Source: an uncultured Methanomassiliicoccaceae archaeon
GTDB lineage: Archaea; Thermoplasmatota; Thermoplasmata; Methanomassiliicoccales; Methanomethylophilaceae
Length of the DNA stretch: 64,000 nt
Assembly: GCA_905187815.1 (NCBI GenBank)
Contig: CAJJJM010000001.1
Span: forward strand, 62,001 to 126,000
Direction of reading: 5' to 3'
Shown one piece after another: positions 1-7,900 of this stretch. How positions within the stretch are numbered: the first letter of the stretch is position 1; the number at the start of each line of letters is the position of its first letter. The notes beneath the pieces were generated by a model, which had not been told where the DNA came from, did no database searches, and was given only the letters and a program-made list of their open reading frames with translations. Position numbers and translations under genes: made by a program.

Positions 1-1
1 G

Positions 2-283
2 CTGTTTCCTCTATTCGCAGTTCTGGCATCCTTCCCTGGCCGTCGGCAGGAGTGGTCACTCATTACGTTCATATTAGTGATGGAGATGCTGGCAGTCACA
101 ATGTTGATGTCTTATCATCCAGTAACGGTCGATTTCGTCATCGAGAACCTTGGTCGTGATCTGATGATGGTAGCTTTAACCGTGGTACTGCTCCTATATA
201 TCTGTGGTAAGCATCGTCTTTTCACGCGCAGATATGTAGAACATGGAGATGAGAGGTCTGCAAAGATTAAACAAACCAATTGA
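2..283 (+). CDS. C-terminal end of a polytopic membrane protein (truncated by window edge)
   Basis: The reading frame is already open at base 2 and ends at a TGA at 281-283, so only the last 93 residues are present. They contain two hydrophobic segments (roughly residues 20-42 and 54-72) and a basic, hydrophilic tail, which fits the C-terminus of an integral membrane protein. The next gene is a GT-C type glycosyltransferase about 30 bases downstream on the same strand, so this could be the end of another membrane glycosyltransferase, but no catalytic motif is visible. An internal ATG at 77 is unlikely to be a real start because the frame continues upstream. Confidence 0.55.
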   Translation: MFPLFAVLASFPGRRQEWSLITFILVMEMLAVTMLMSYHPVTVDFVIENLGRDLMMVALTVVLLLYICGKHRLFTRRYVEHGDERSAKIKQTN

Positions 284-315
284 CGCAGTTTCAAGTTAGG
301 CGGAGAGTTCAGAGA

Positions 316-1671
316 ATGTCGGTATTCGGATTGGAGTCTTTCAGATCACTGCCAAAGGCGGTGCTGCTGGTGGCGACAGTGTCGCTCGTGGTTCACATGA
401 TTCTCACCGCGGCGTTCTCGCATACCTTCGATTCTGAGTATTGGTTGCTCATCATGCAGAACATTGAGACCGGCAACGGTCTCTATGACATCAACGGCTA
501 CTACTACACGCCGATTTGGGGATATCTGCTGTCGTTTATCGATATGCTCACGCAGGTGACCGGTTCGATTCCGATATTGGGCGATCGCTTCACAGATCTG
601 ATCGTCATCGAGGATCATTGGGGATTCCAGGCAACACTGGCTTCGCCGGATGTTAATTTCCTGCTCAAGCTTCCATTGTCCATAGCCGATGTGCTGGTGG
701 GCGTGTTCATCTACATCATCGTCGCTCATCACACCGGTAGCGAGAAGAAGGGGTTGGGCGCCATGGTCTTCTGGTCGTTCTGTCCCATCGTAGTATATAT
801 GTCGGCAATCCAGGGGCAGTTCGATTCCGTTTCTGTCCTCCTTCTCCTTCTCACGATATTCCTCATCAAGCAGGACAACCCTCTTCTGGCGGGCATGGTG
901 TTTGCTCTCGCCACATGGTTGAAGATTTTCCCGGGTGTATGCATCCTTGTTCTGTTCGGGTACATGCTGGCACGCTATCGGGGTACGGAGCGCTCCAAAC
1001 AGCAGATTCTAATGGCCATTGCGGGTTTTGTCGGGTTTACTCTGATAATATTTCTGCCACAGATTCTGGACGGAACCTTGCCATACGCTTTCTCGTTCCT
1101 CACGACGAGGGTGTCGGACTATAATCTGAAAGACACACTGAACATGGTGGGGATTCTTGCACTGATTGTCATTTTTATGCTGTTCATGACGAGGTCAATA
1201 TCGAGGAAGCCGATTGTAGAAGCAGACCGGCTTGTGTTCCTCTATTGTGGGCTGCTGACAGTCATGGCCACGATGGTCCAGTTTGGCTACCAGTACGGAG
1301 CATCCGTAATGGGCTTCATCATATTCTTCATGTACTTGTCTGTGAACACGCGCGGATACAGGGTGGTGTACATTCTGGTCGCGTTGTTCACTTTCCTCGA
1401 GGCACTGTTCTGGGTCAATTACTCCGCATTCTTCATTGTCTCAGAGTACTTTGGATGGGTAGATCCATCATGGGCTCTTGATAATGCCTTGGATTTCATA
1501 GCATCGTGGGGTTCTGAGGCCTCGTACAGCTATATGGGGCAGTTCTCACGTATATGGCACTACACGATGTTCGCGTTCGTGTTGCTGGCAGCCATAGATT
1601 TCTGCAGAGGTCGGCTGCCTGTGCTTGACAAGGCCTCAGACTACATTCGCTCTCTCGGAGGCAGGATATGA
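316..1671 (+). CDS. Polytopic GT-C family glycosyltransferase, copy 1 of the duplicated cassette
   Basis: A membrane protein of about 450 residues with some ten hydrophobic segments, predicted to transfer a sugar from a polyprenyl-phosphate donor on the outer face. An acidic motif (FDSEYW) follows the first membrane segment, as in GT-C enzymes. It is followed by GNGLYD and YTPIWGY, and mid-protein by KIFPGV, which resembles the K-L-F/Y-P element of GT87-like transferases. The same motifs occur in two genes near 19-23 kb. I chose ATG 316 over TTG 280 because GGAG lies 10 bases before it; TTG 280 has no ribosome site. The stop overlaps the next gene by 4 bases (ATGA). Codon third positions look more AT-rich than in neighbouring genes. 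Substrate is unknown. Confidence 0.75.
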   Translation: MSVFGLESFRSLPKAVLLVATVSLVVHMILTAAFSHTFDSEYWLLIMQNIETGNGLYDINGYYYTPIWGYLLSFIDMLTQVTGSIPILGDRFTDLIVIEDHWGFQATLASPDVNFLLKLPLSIADVLVGVFIYIIVAHHTGSEKKGLGAMVFWSFCPIVVYMSAIQGQFDSVSVLLLLLTIFLIKQDNPLLAGMVFALATWLKIFPGVCILVLFGYMLARYRGTERSKQQILMAIAGFVGFTLIIFLPQILDGTLPYAFSFLTTRVSDYNLKDTLNMVGILALIVIFMLFMTRSISRKPIVEADRLVFLYCGLLTVMATMVQFGYQYGASVMGFIIFFMYLSVNTRGYRVVYILVALFTFLEALFWVNYSAFFIVSEYFGWVDPSWALDNALDFIASWGSEASYSYMGQFSRIWHYTMFAFVLLAAIDFCRGRLPVLDKASDYIRSLGGRI

Positions 1672-2720
1672 ACGGAAGCAACAAGGCGATCGTGGCTCTG
1701 GCGGTACTGCTCTGCGCTGTTGTGGTCATCGGCGAGATGTATGCCTATCTCCCGAACGATTACGGGTATGGTTCGTCAGCCGATCTGTCTGACGGGACCA
1801 TCAGTTTCACATTGGAGAATCGTGGATCAGACGAGTATGATGCGATCCTCCTCGACAATGGCTCGTACGTTGCCGTGGGGACAGTCTACATCTACTATGA
1901 TCCGAGCTATGCCTCCAATGTCAATGAGGACGTTGGGGTGGAAGTCGGTGCCCAGCCGATGACCCAGGCATACTACATAGATCAGGTCACCAAGGTGTTG
2001 GAATATCGTGGTTGCAAGGATATCAGGCTGGTCGATGCACAAGAACTCAGGGAGGTACTTGAGTCCGATATGGAGACATCGTGTGTCGGAAAGGGGCTCA
2101 TCATGGCTTCTGGGGCAATTCCCGATACTGTCTTCTCCGGTTCCGAAGATGATCTTATTTTGCAGTGGATATCCTCTGGAGGCAGCCTATACTGGGTCGG
2201 TAATGTCATCGGACAGTACATGTCCACCACGACTGGGATTGTGGAGGTCGATGCCACCGCACTGTTTGTGGGCACCGACGCAATCAACCTTGACAATTCC
2301 AGCGCGTACGAGGATGCCTCGGATCTGAGGGCCATGTTCTCATACGAGTACAATCGCACGATGTACTCCGTTGACATCTCCAAAACAGACAGGCAGTGTC
2401 TGGTTGCAGGATATACTGACGGGACGTATGCTTCGACGACCTTCGTCCAGATGGGTTCTGGACAGGTATGCATCGTGGCTGGCGAGTTCAACTCGAAGCA
2501 GGTTCGCGATCTCGCGATATCCGTCTGCTCAGGCCTCTGTTACTGCTCTCAAGTGATAGGGTATGATCAGGGTACCGTCGACAACAATGCTTGGGGATCC
2601 ATGTCCGTTCCCGCCGGCAGTGGGAGTTTGCGTCTGTATCTCTATATCGGCGGCTATTTCTGTGTATACGGGCAGGGATACAATTTCCAGGCAGAAGCCG
2701 TAGCCAACCAGCAACATTAA
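1668..2720 (+). CDS. Membrane-anchored exported protein of unknown function, cassette partner (copy 1)
   Basis: The N-terminus has one hydrophobic segment (about residues 6-28) acting as signal anchor; the remaining 320 residues are polar, rich in Asp, Ser, Tyr and Gly, and should be outside the cell. It is clearly related to the protein at 20442-21485: both carry YYDxSYA, a GAQ segment, SGAxPDTV and SSGGSLYWxGNxIG. The SGA-PDTV strand followed by W-SSGGSLYW-G recalls the central sheet of class I glutamine-amidotransferase-like folds, but no Cys-His-Glu triad is evident, so a binding role is possible. Translational overlap with the upstream GT-C gene implies coupled synthesis. I do not recognise the family. 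Confidence 0.7.
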   Translation: MNGSNKAIVALAVLLCAVVVIGEMYAYLPNDYGYGSSADLSDGTISFTLENRGSDEYDAILLDNGSYVAVGTVYIYYDPSYASNVNEDVGVEVGAQPMTQAYYIDQVTKVLEYRGCKDIRLVDAQELREVLESDMETSCVGKGLIMASGAIPDTVFSGSEDDLILQWISSGGSLYWVGNVIGQYMSTTTGIVEVDATALFVGTDAINLDNSSAYEDASDLRAMFSYEYNRTMYSVDISKTDRQCLVAGYTDGTYASTTFVQMGSGQVCIVAGEFNSKQVRDLAISVCSGLCYCSQVIGYDQGTVDNNAWGSMSVPAGSGSLRLYLYIGGYFCVYGQGYNFQAEAVANQQH

Positions 2721-2801
2721 TAAACGGGTTGGTGGTGCAACGTTTGATTTGGCTAACTGTGGCTTAATCCGCATCAACAGAGATCGCGGGAGCATGAGGA
2801 C

Positions 2802-3566
2802 ATGGTCGGAACGTGCACAATCGTAATCCCCACCTACAACGAGGAGAAGAACATCGCCAACATGGCAAGGGCCATCAGGGAGGCTTATCCCGATTACAAG
2901 ATCCTGTTCATGGATGATAACTCCATCGACAGGAGCAGGGAGGAGGTCGAGGCACTCAACGATCCCCTTGTCACATTCTTCGTCCGCAAGCCGGAGGAGA
3001 GGGGGCTCGGTGCATCCGTTCTCCAGGGGTTCGCCATCGCAGACACGGACTACGCCATGTGCATGGACTGCGACTTCCAGCACCCCATATCTGCGCTGGG
3101 CGCCATCGTCGCGGAGATGGACAAGGGCGCCGACCTCTGTGTCGGGCAGAGGAACAGCAGGATGGCCATGGGACTCAAGAGGACCCTCGGATCAGAGCTC
3201 GTCGAGGCCTACTGCAAGCTGTTCTTCATGATTCACCGCAAGCAGACAACCAAGGATATGATGAGCGGCCTCTTCGCCATCCGCTGCGACGTTTTCCGTC
3301 CCATAATCCAGAACAACTGGGACAGCTTCGAGCTCCGCGGCTGGAAGGTCCTGATGGACCTCCTCAAGTACGCCGACCGCCGCATGGACGTCCATTACTA
3401 CAGGTACGATTTCGGGGAGAGGGCGGAGGGCGAGTCCCATCTGAATCCCAAGGTCCCGATCATGACGTTCCATCAGCTCTGGGGATTCGGCAAGCTCACG
3501 GCGAAGATCGTGGCGAAGATGTACGGCGTGGACTACTACGTCATGTACCCCGACGAGAAGAAGTGA
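2802..3566 (+). CDS. GT2 family glycosyltransferase, dolichol-phosphate mannosyltransferase-like
   Basis: A 254-residue GT-A fold enzyme that would transfer a hexose from a nucleotide sugar to polyprenyl phosphate at the cytoplasmic membrane face, supplying GT-C enzymes. The N-terminus has the GT2 signature IPTYNEEKNI, then MDDNSIDRS (nucleotide-binding Asp pair) near residue 38 and the metal-binding DCDFQHP near residue 88. Length matches soluble DPM1-type proteins, and there is no C-terminal membrane domain. The start follows a purine-rich GCGGGAGCATGAGG stretch. It lies downstream of the GT-C cassette with its own short leader. The donor sugar (Man or Glc) cannot be told from sequence. Confidence 0.85.
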   Translation: MVGTCTIVIPTYNEEKNIANMARAIREAYPDYKILFMDDNSIDRSREEVEALNDPLVTFFVRKPEERGLGASVLQGFAIADTDYAMCMDCDFQHPISALGAIVAEMDKGADLCVGQRNSRMAMGLKRTLGSELVEAYCKLFFMIHRKQTTKDMMSGLFAIRCDVFRPIIQNNWDSFELRGWKVLMDLLKYADRRMDVHYYRYDFGERAEGESHLNPKVPIMTFHQLWGFGKLTAKIVAKMYGVDYYVMYPDEKK

Positions 3567-3620
3567 TCGCGCGCCTTCGGTTGCGGGTATGTGAAACGAC
3601 TTAAACCAAACCACCCTTCT

Positions 3621-3630
3621 TTAAATATAA
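3621..3630 (+). promoter_or_regulatory. TATA box of the Zn-ribbon/aEF1B operon
   Basis: TTAAATATAA is centred about 25 bases before the ATG at 3650, so the transcript should begin at or next to the start codon (leaderless). Confidence 0.7.
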
Positions 3631-3649
3631 GAAATCTAATCGGTTGCTC

Positions 3650-3817
3650 ATGGCAGCCGATAAAATATGCTCTTCCTGTGGAAAGAGACTGGTTGGCAAG
3701 GGAAACACCTTCTTCAAGTGCCCCCGCTGCGGTGAGTACGAGATCGGAAGGTGCGCTCAGTGCCGCGACCAGGGCGTTTCGTACGAGTGCAAGAAATGCG
3801 GATTCATTGGACCGTGA
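3650..3817 (+). CDS. Small archaeal zinc-ribbon protein
   Basis: A 55-residue protein with four CxxC pairs (CSSC, CPRC, CAQC, CKKC), enough to bind two zinc ions, and no other domain. Such two-zinc-finger small proteins are commonly encoded directly before elongation factor 1-beta in archaea, which is the arrangement here (10-base gap). The ATG lies about 25 bases after a TATA box, so a leaderless start is likely. Its exact molecular role is not established; context suggests translation. Confidence 0.85.
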   Translation: MAADKICSSCGKRLVGKGNTFFKCPRCGEYEIGRCAQCRDQGVSYECKKCGFIGP

Positions 3818-3827
3818 GGTGTGAGGA

Positions 3828-4097
3828 ATGGGACAGATCGCAGCAGCATACGACCTGATGCCCGAGAGCACCGAGATCGATCTCGATGGTGTCATCAAAC
3901 AGCTCGAGGGAGTCCTCCCCGCTGGAGTCAAGCTCCTGGAGACCAAGATCCTGCCCGTCGCCTTCGGACTCATGAAGGTCAACGCCGGATTCCTCATCGA
4001 CGACACCGACGAGGAGGTCGGAGGGAAGCTCGAGGACGCTCTCCGCTCCATCGCTGGAATCGAGAACGTCGAGTGCGTCTCCAACACCGTCGTCTGA
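3828..4097 (+). CDS. ef1b: Elongation factor 1-beta (aEF1B), guanine nucleotide exchange factor
   Basis: An 89-residue protein matching the whole length of archaeal aEF1B, the nucleotide exchange factor that reloads aEF1A with GTP. It has the expected ferredoxin-like pattern: an N-terminal strand with MPES, a helix with VIKQLEGVLP, a central ILPVAFGLM strand, and the closing IENVECVSNT strand. It follows the zinc-ribbon gene after GAGGTGTGAGG, a good ribosome site, and is probably cotranscribed with it. Confidence 0.92.
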   Translation: MGQIAAAYDLMPESTEIDLDGVIKQLEGVLPAGVKLLETKILPVAFGLMKVNAGFLIDDTDEEVGGKLEDALRSIAGIENVECVSNTVV

Positions 4098-4176
4098 GAC
4101 GGCAAAACCGTGGGGCACAACCCCACATGTCCTTCAATCCGCGAAAGCGGCAAACCGTTTACCAGGAGTGTTTTCC

Positions 4177-5058
4177 ATGAGGTTCACCGCAGACTGCGCC
4201 CCGTGTCTGATGAGGCGCGTTCTCTTCCAGTCCCGTCTGGAGGGCGGCGGACTGGAGTTCGATGCAGTCAAGGCATCTGTAGACGTCCTCTCCGAGCTTA
4301 TGAGGGACGACATCCCGTCCGTTGGCATAGCCACGGAGGTCCACAGGAGGGCCTACGAGGCGATACGCTCGGAGGACCCATACCGCGACATCAAGGTCCG
4401 CGCCGACAATGTGGCGGAACCGTACGTCGAACTGCTGGACCGTGCGGTGGCGGAGTCGGACGATCCGCTGAGGGCCGCGATCATCGCCGCCGTCGTGGGG
4501 AACATCATGGATTTCGGCGCGGGGTCGGCGATAAGCGATCCGGACGAGTTCATGGGGGTCTTCGACGGGATGGTCGCCCAGGGTCTGGGGAGCGACGACA
4601 CCGATCTTCTCAGGGCGGAGCTGGAGGATGTGCCCGGGGTCGTGTACATGTTCGACAACTGCGGGGAGTCCCAGCTTGACAAGGTCCTGATCAGACAGCT
4701 CAGACGCATGGGCAAGCGCGTCGTGGGCGTGGTCCGCGGAGCGCCGATCCTGAACGATGTCACATCGGAGGACGCGGTCCGCATAGGCATGGACAGGGAG
4801 CTTGACAGGCTGCTCACCACAGGGAAATTCTACATTGGCATAGACTGGGACGACTGCCCTGCTGAACTCCACGACGAGATCCTCGCATGCGGACTCATCA
4901 TCGCGAAAGGCATGGCCAACTACGAGGCGACTTCGGACAGGAGGCTGCCCGTCCCCATTGTGCATATACTCCGCACCAAATGCCGCCCGGTCGCGGCATC
5001 CCTCGGTGTCCCGGAGGGGATCAACGTGGTCAGGCTCATCCCTGCGGGAGGTAGATGA
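4177..5058 (+). CDS. DUF89 / ARMT1-like metal-dependent damage-control phosphatase
   Basis: A 293-residue protein of the archaeal DUF89 group, whose members are metal-dependent phosphatases proposed to remove damaged phospho-metabolites. The N-terminus has the typical CAPCLMRR cysteine pair; the core has GNIMDFG near residue 110 and the FDNCGE metal-site motif near residue 160, followed by the VVRGAPILND segment. I chose ATG 4177 because AGGAG lies about 10 bases before it; a GTG three codons upstream is the alternative. The next gene, a sugar nucleotidyltransferase, begins 1 base after the stop, so the two are cotranscribed. The natural substrate is unknown. Confidence 0.85.
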   Translation: MRFTADCAPCLMRRVLFQSRLEGGGLEFDAVKASVDVLSELMRDDIPSVGIATEVHRRAYEAIRSEDPYRDIKVRADNVAEPYVELLDRAVAESDDPLRAAIIAAVVGNIMDFGAGSAISDPDEFMGVFDGMVAQGLGSDDTDLLRAELEDVPGVVYMFDNCGESQLDKVLIRQLRRMGKRVVGVVRGAPILNDVTSEDAVRIGMDRELDRLLTTGKFYIGIDWDDCPAELHDEILACGLIIAKGMANYEATSDRRLPVPIVHILRTKCRPVAASLGVPEGINVVRLIPAGGR

Positions 5059-5059
5059 C

Positions 5060-6088
5060 ATGGGCGGAAGGGTCAGACAGGCGATACTGATGGTCGGAGG
5101 GAAGGGCACCCGTCTTCTCCCGCTGACGGAGAACAAGCCGAAGCCCATGCTCTCGGTGGCGGACAGGCCATGCATATGGTATCTGATCAGGTCCCTGGCC
5201 CGTGCCGGAATCGAGGAGGTGATCCTCGCATGCGGATACAAGCCTGGGATGATGGAGGCCCTCGGCGACGGTAGCGATCTGGGCGTCAGGATCATCTACT
5301 CCTACGAGGACGAGCCCCGCGGAACCGCAGGTGCCATGAAGCTGGCGCAGTCCCGCATGGATGACACGTTCGTCGCCGCCAACGGCGATGTGTTCGCGGA
5401 CCTGGACGTCTCCGGAGAGATCGAGAGGCACCTCGAGACCGGAGCCGCCGTGACGGACCTCCTCACCCCGGTGGACAACCCCTGCGAGTACGGGATCGCC
5501 CATGTGGACGACGAGCTGAGGATCTCCGAATTCAAGGACAAGCCGCGTCCGGAGGAGGTGTTCTCCAATCTGATCAACGCAGGCGTCTACGTGGTCCAGC
5601 GCGACGTCCTCGATCTCATCCCGGAGGGGGAGTTCAGCGATTTCTCGATGCACATCATACCGAAGGTCATCGAGGCCGGCCGCAGGGTGCAGGGGTTCGA
5701 GCTTTCCGGACTATGGATGGATGTGGGCCGCCCTCATGACCTCCTCCGTGCGAACCTGACCGTCGCGGCGAGGGAGTTCGGGGACGGGTTCCCTGGGGAT
5801 CTCCTCCGCACCGAGGTGGTCGGAACGGCATACGTGGGGCACGGGGCATCCGTGTCCGATTCCATGATGTCGGACGCGGTCGTCCTCAGAGGATCCAAGG
5901 TCAGTGGGTCCAGGCTCCGCCACACGCTAGTCATGGACGGCTGCTCCGTCGACGGTGCGGACATCGAGGACAGCATCCTCGGTGACGGGTGCAGGGTCGG
6001 CAAGGGCGCGGTCATCCGCAATGCTGTCCTGGCGGACGGCACGGACGTCCCCCAGGGCGCGGTCATAGACGGCGGGAGGGTCGTCTGA
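5060..6088 (+). CDS. Sugar-phosphate nucleotidyltransferase with C-terminal hexapeptide repeats
   Basis: A 342-residue enzyme that activates a sugar 1-phosphate to an NDP-sugar. The N-terminal GT-A-like domain has GGKGTRLLPLT and KPKPM (residues about 13-30) and ANGDVF (Mg-binding Asp, near residue 110). The last 110 residues are an irregular left-handed beta-helix of the kind found in GDP-mannose pyrophosphorylases and in HddC-like heptose guanylyltransferases. The start follows GGGAGGT with good spacing. It begins 1 base after the DUF89 gene. The specificity could be mannose 1-phosphate or, given the heptose genes at 14-16 kb, heptose 1-phosphate; sequence alone does not decide. Confidence 0.82.
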   Translation: MGGRVRQAILMVGGKGTRLLPLTENKPKPMLSVADRPCIWYLIRSLARAGIEEVILACGYKPGMMEALGDGSDLGVRIIYSYEDEPRGTAGAMKLAQSRMDDTFVAANGDVFADLDVSGEIERHLETGAAVTDLLTPVDNPCEYGIAHVDDELRISEFKDKPRPEEVFSNLINAGVYVVQRDVLDLIPEGEFSDFSMHIIPKVIEAGRRVQGFELSGLWMDVGRPHDLLRANLTVAAREFGDGFPGDLLRTEVVGTAYVGHGASVSDSMMSDAVVLRGSKVSGSRLRHTLVMDGCSVDGADIEDSILGDGCRVGKGAVIRNAVLADGTDVPQGAVIDGGRVV

Positions 6089-6112
6089 AACCGTGAAGGG
6101 TCTCAACAAAGA

Positions 6113-6120
6113 CTTATAAG
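6113..6120 (+). promoter_or_regulatory. TATA box for the GT4 gene at 6154
   Basis: CTTATAAG, a perfect palindrome, is centred about 37 bases before ATG 6154, predicting a leader of roughly ten bases. Confidence 0.55.
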
Positions 6121-6153
6121 GCCGTTCCAAAATGGCAATCCGGTCGTGTTCAG

Positions 6154-7245
6154 ATGGAGACGTTCAGCATCGTGGAGGCGAATCCCTACTTCCTGCCGCA
6201 TCTGGGCGGCATCGAGAACAGGATGCATGTCACAAGCAAGCATCTCGCCAAGAGGGGGCATGACGTCACCGTCCTGACTGCCCAGCTTCCGGGGACCCCT
6301 GCGGAGGAGGAGACGGAGTACGGATACCGCATCGTCCGTGTCCCTTCCAAGTTCTACAACATCTACAACCCGCCGTACGTCACAAGCAGGGGCGTGCTGG
6401 ATGCGTTGGGGTCCATCTCCCCGGACATCGTGAACTACAACTACAGATGGGCCTTCTCTTTCGACGGGGAGGTCTCGAGATACCCGGGCAAGAAGGTGTT
6501 TACTTACCACAACATGTGGGGCGAGGGTGTGGGCTACCAGAGGTACATCTCCGAGGCGAACGATGCCCTGTACCGGAAGAAGCTCGACCGCTACGACCAC
6601 ATCGTCGCGGTGACGGACTACGTGAGGAATGACCTGATCCGTCGCGGGATCGACCCCGCAAAGGTGACGTCCGTGGACAACTGCCTCGACACGGTCCCGG
6701 ATATCTCACGTACCGAGGGGGACTTCATACTCAGCCTCGGGCGTCTGGTGGCCACCAAGGGCCTGGATTATCTCATCGAGGCGATGAGGGATGTGGACTA
6801 CAGGCTCGTGATATGCGGCACGGGTCCGGAGGAGAAGACGATCCGCAGGCTGATCTCCAAATTCGGTCTGGAGGGCCGCGTGGAGGTCAAGGGATGGGTG
6901 TCGGAGGAGGAGAAGAACCGCCTCATGGACACATGCCGTTTCTTCGTCATGCCGTCCATCTACGAGTCATACGGCCTCGCCGCGCTCGAGGTCATGTCCT
7001 ACGGGAAGCCGATCGTCTGCACGGACGTCGATGGTCTTCCTGGGAACGTCAAGGACGCCGGACTCTATGTGAAGCCGAAGGATCCGAAATCGCTGTCCGA
7101 AGGGATAAACCGTCTGCTGTCCGACGAGGAGTACCGCAGGGAGCTGTCCGACAACGCGCTCAGGGTCTCCCGGTCGGTCACGTGGGACCAGCAGATCGTG
7201 AAGCTCGAGGACCTCTACCGTTCGGTGATCCTCGGCGAGATATGA
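6154..7245 (+). CDS. GT4 family glycosyltransferase
   Basis: A 363-residue GT-B enzyme that transfers a sugar from an NDP-sugar on the cytoplasmic side. The N-terminal domain starts with PHLGGIENRM, the glycine-rich acceptor loop of GT4 enzymes; the C-terminal domain has LSLGRLVATKG near residue 193, CGTGPEE near residue 227, and the retaining-enzyme EX7E motif in YESYGLAALE near residue 270. It likely acts in lipid-linked glycan assembly. The DedA-like membrane gene follows 9 bases later. Acceptor and donor are not predictable. Confidence 0.88.
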   Translation: METFSIVEANPYFLPHLGGIENRMHVTSKHLAKRGHDVTVLTAQLPGTPAEEETEYGYRIVRVPSKFYNIYNPPYVTSRGVLDALGSISPDIVNYNYRWAFSFDGEVSRYPGKKVFTYHNMWGEGVGYQRYISEANDALYRKKLDRYDHIVAVTDYVRNDLIRRGIDPAKVTSVDNCLDTVPDISRTEGDFILSLGRLVATKGLDYLIEAMRDVDYRLVICGTGPEEKTIRRLISKFGLEGRVEVKGWVSEEEKNRLMDTCRFFVMPSIYESYGLAALEVMSYGKPIVCTDVDGLPGNVKDAGLYVKPKDPKSLSEGINRLLSDEEYRRELSDNALRVSRSVTWDQQIVKLEDLYRSVILGEI

Positions 7246-7254
7246 GGTGTCGTC

Positions 7255-7863
7255 ATGGTGGATGTCGGGCAGTTCCTTTTCGACACGTTCGGTGCCGATG
7301 GCGGATGGGGTGTGGTGCTCTGCATCTTCCTGATCTTCCTCATCGACGCGTTCCTGTTCCCCACGCTCCCGGAGCTGTTCTTCATACTGGGATTCTCATA
7401 CGACCCGTCCATCGGGTTCGGTCTGGAGCTCCTGCTGGCTGCGATCATCGCCGAATGGATCGGCATATTCTCGCTGTACTACGTGGTCAAGCACATACGC
7501 ATACCGCAGAAGGTCACCCGTGTGGTTGACAAGTACATCAACTTCCTGCTGCTCAAGGATGAGAAGCTGCTGCTCCTGAACCGTATCGCGCCGACCGTTC
7601 CATTCGCAGGAGCGTTCATCCACATAGCGGGATGGGATCCCAAGAAGTGCTGGTTCTACATCACGCTCGGATGCATCTTGAAGTACGGAGCCATAATGCT
7701 GCTGAGCGACTACATGTACGACTACTACGCCGAATCCGCCCAGACCATGACCATAGTCATGCTGGTGGTCATCCTGGCGATAAGCTTCCTGCTGTCGTAC
7801 GTGGTCAAGAGGCGCAACGGCCTGGACGACCAGGCGAAGCCTCCGGAAGAGCCCAGCGAATGA
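7255..7863 (+). CDS. DedA/VTT-domain membrane protein
   Basis: A 202-residue protein with about five hydrophobic segments and the VTT-type signature LNRIAPTVPFAGAFIHIAGW near residue 110, including the conserved Arg and the Gly-rich re-entrant region. DedA/VTT proteins act as lipid flippases or scramblases, including for undecaprenyl phosphate in bacteria. Lying within a glycan operon, it may recycle or flip a polyprenyl-phosphate carrier (inference). The start follows GAGGTG at 7243-7248, 6 bases upstream. The C-terminal 25 residues are charged and cytoplasmic. Confidence 0.75.
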   Translation: MVDVGQFLFDTFGADGGWGVVLCIFLIFLIDAFLFPTLPELFFILGFSYDPSIGFGLELLLAAIIAEWIGIFSLYYVVKHIRIPQKVTRVVDKYINFLLLKDEKLLLLNRIAPTVPFAGAFIHIAGWDPKKCWFYITLGCILKYGAIMLLSDYMYDYYAESAQTMTIVMLVVILAISFLLSYVVKRRNGLDDQAKPPEEPSE

Positions 7864-7900
7864 TATATGTTGGGCATCGGCCTTCGCTGATACGATATCA

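Noticed and set aside
77..283. A separate 68-residue gene starting at ATG 77
   Set aside because: The frame is open to the window edge without a stop, so this is the tail of a longer gene.
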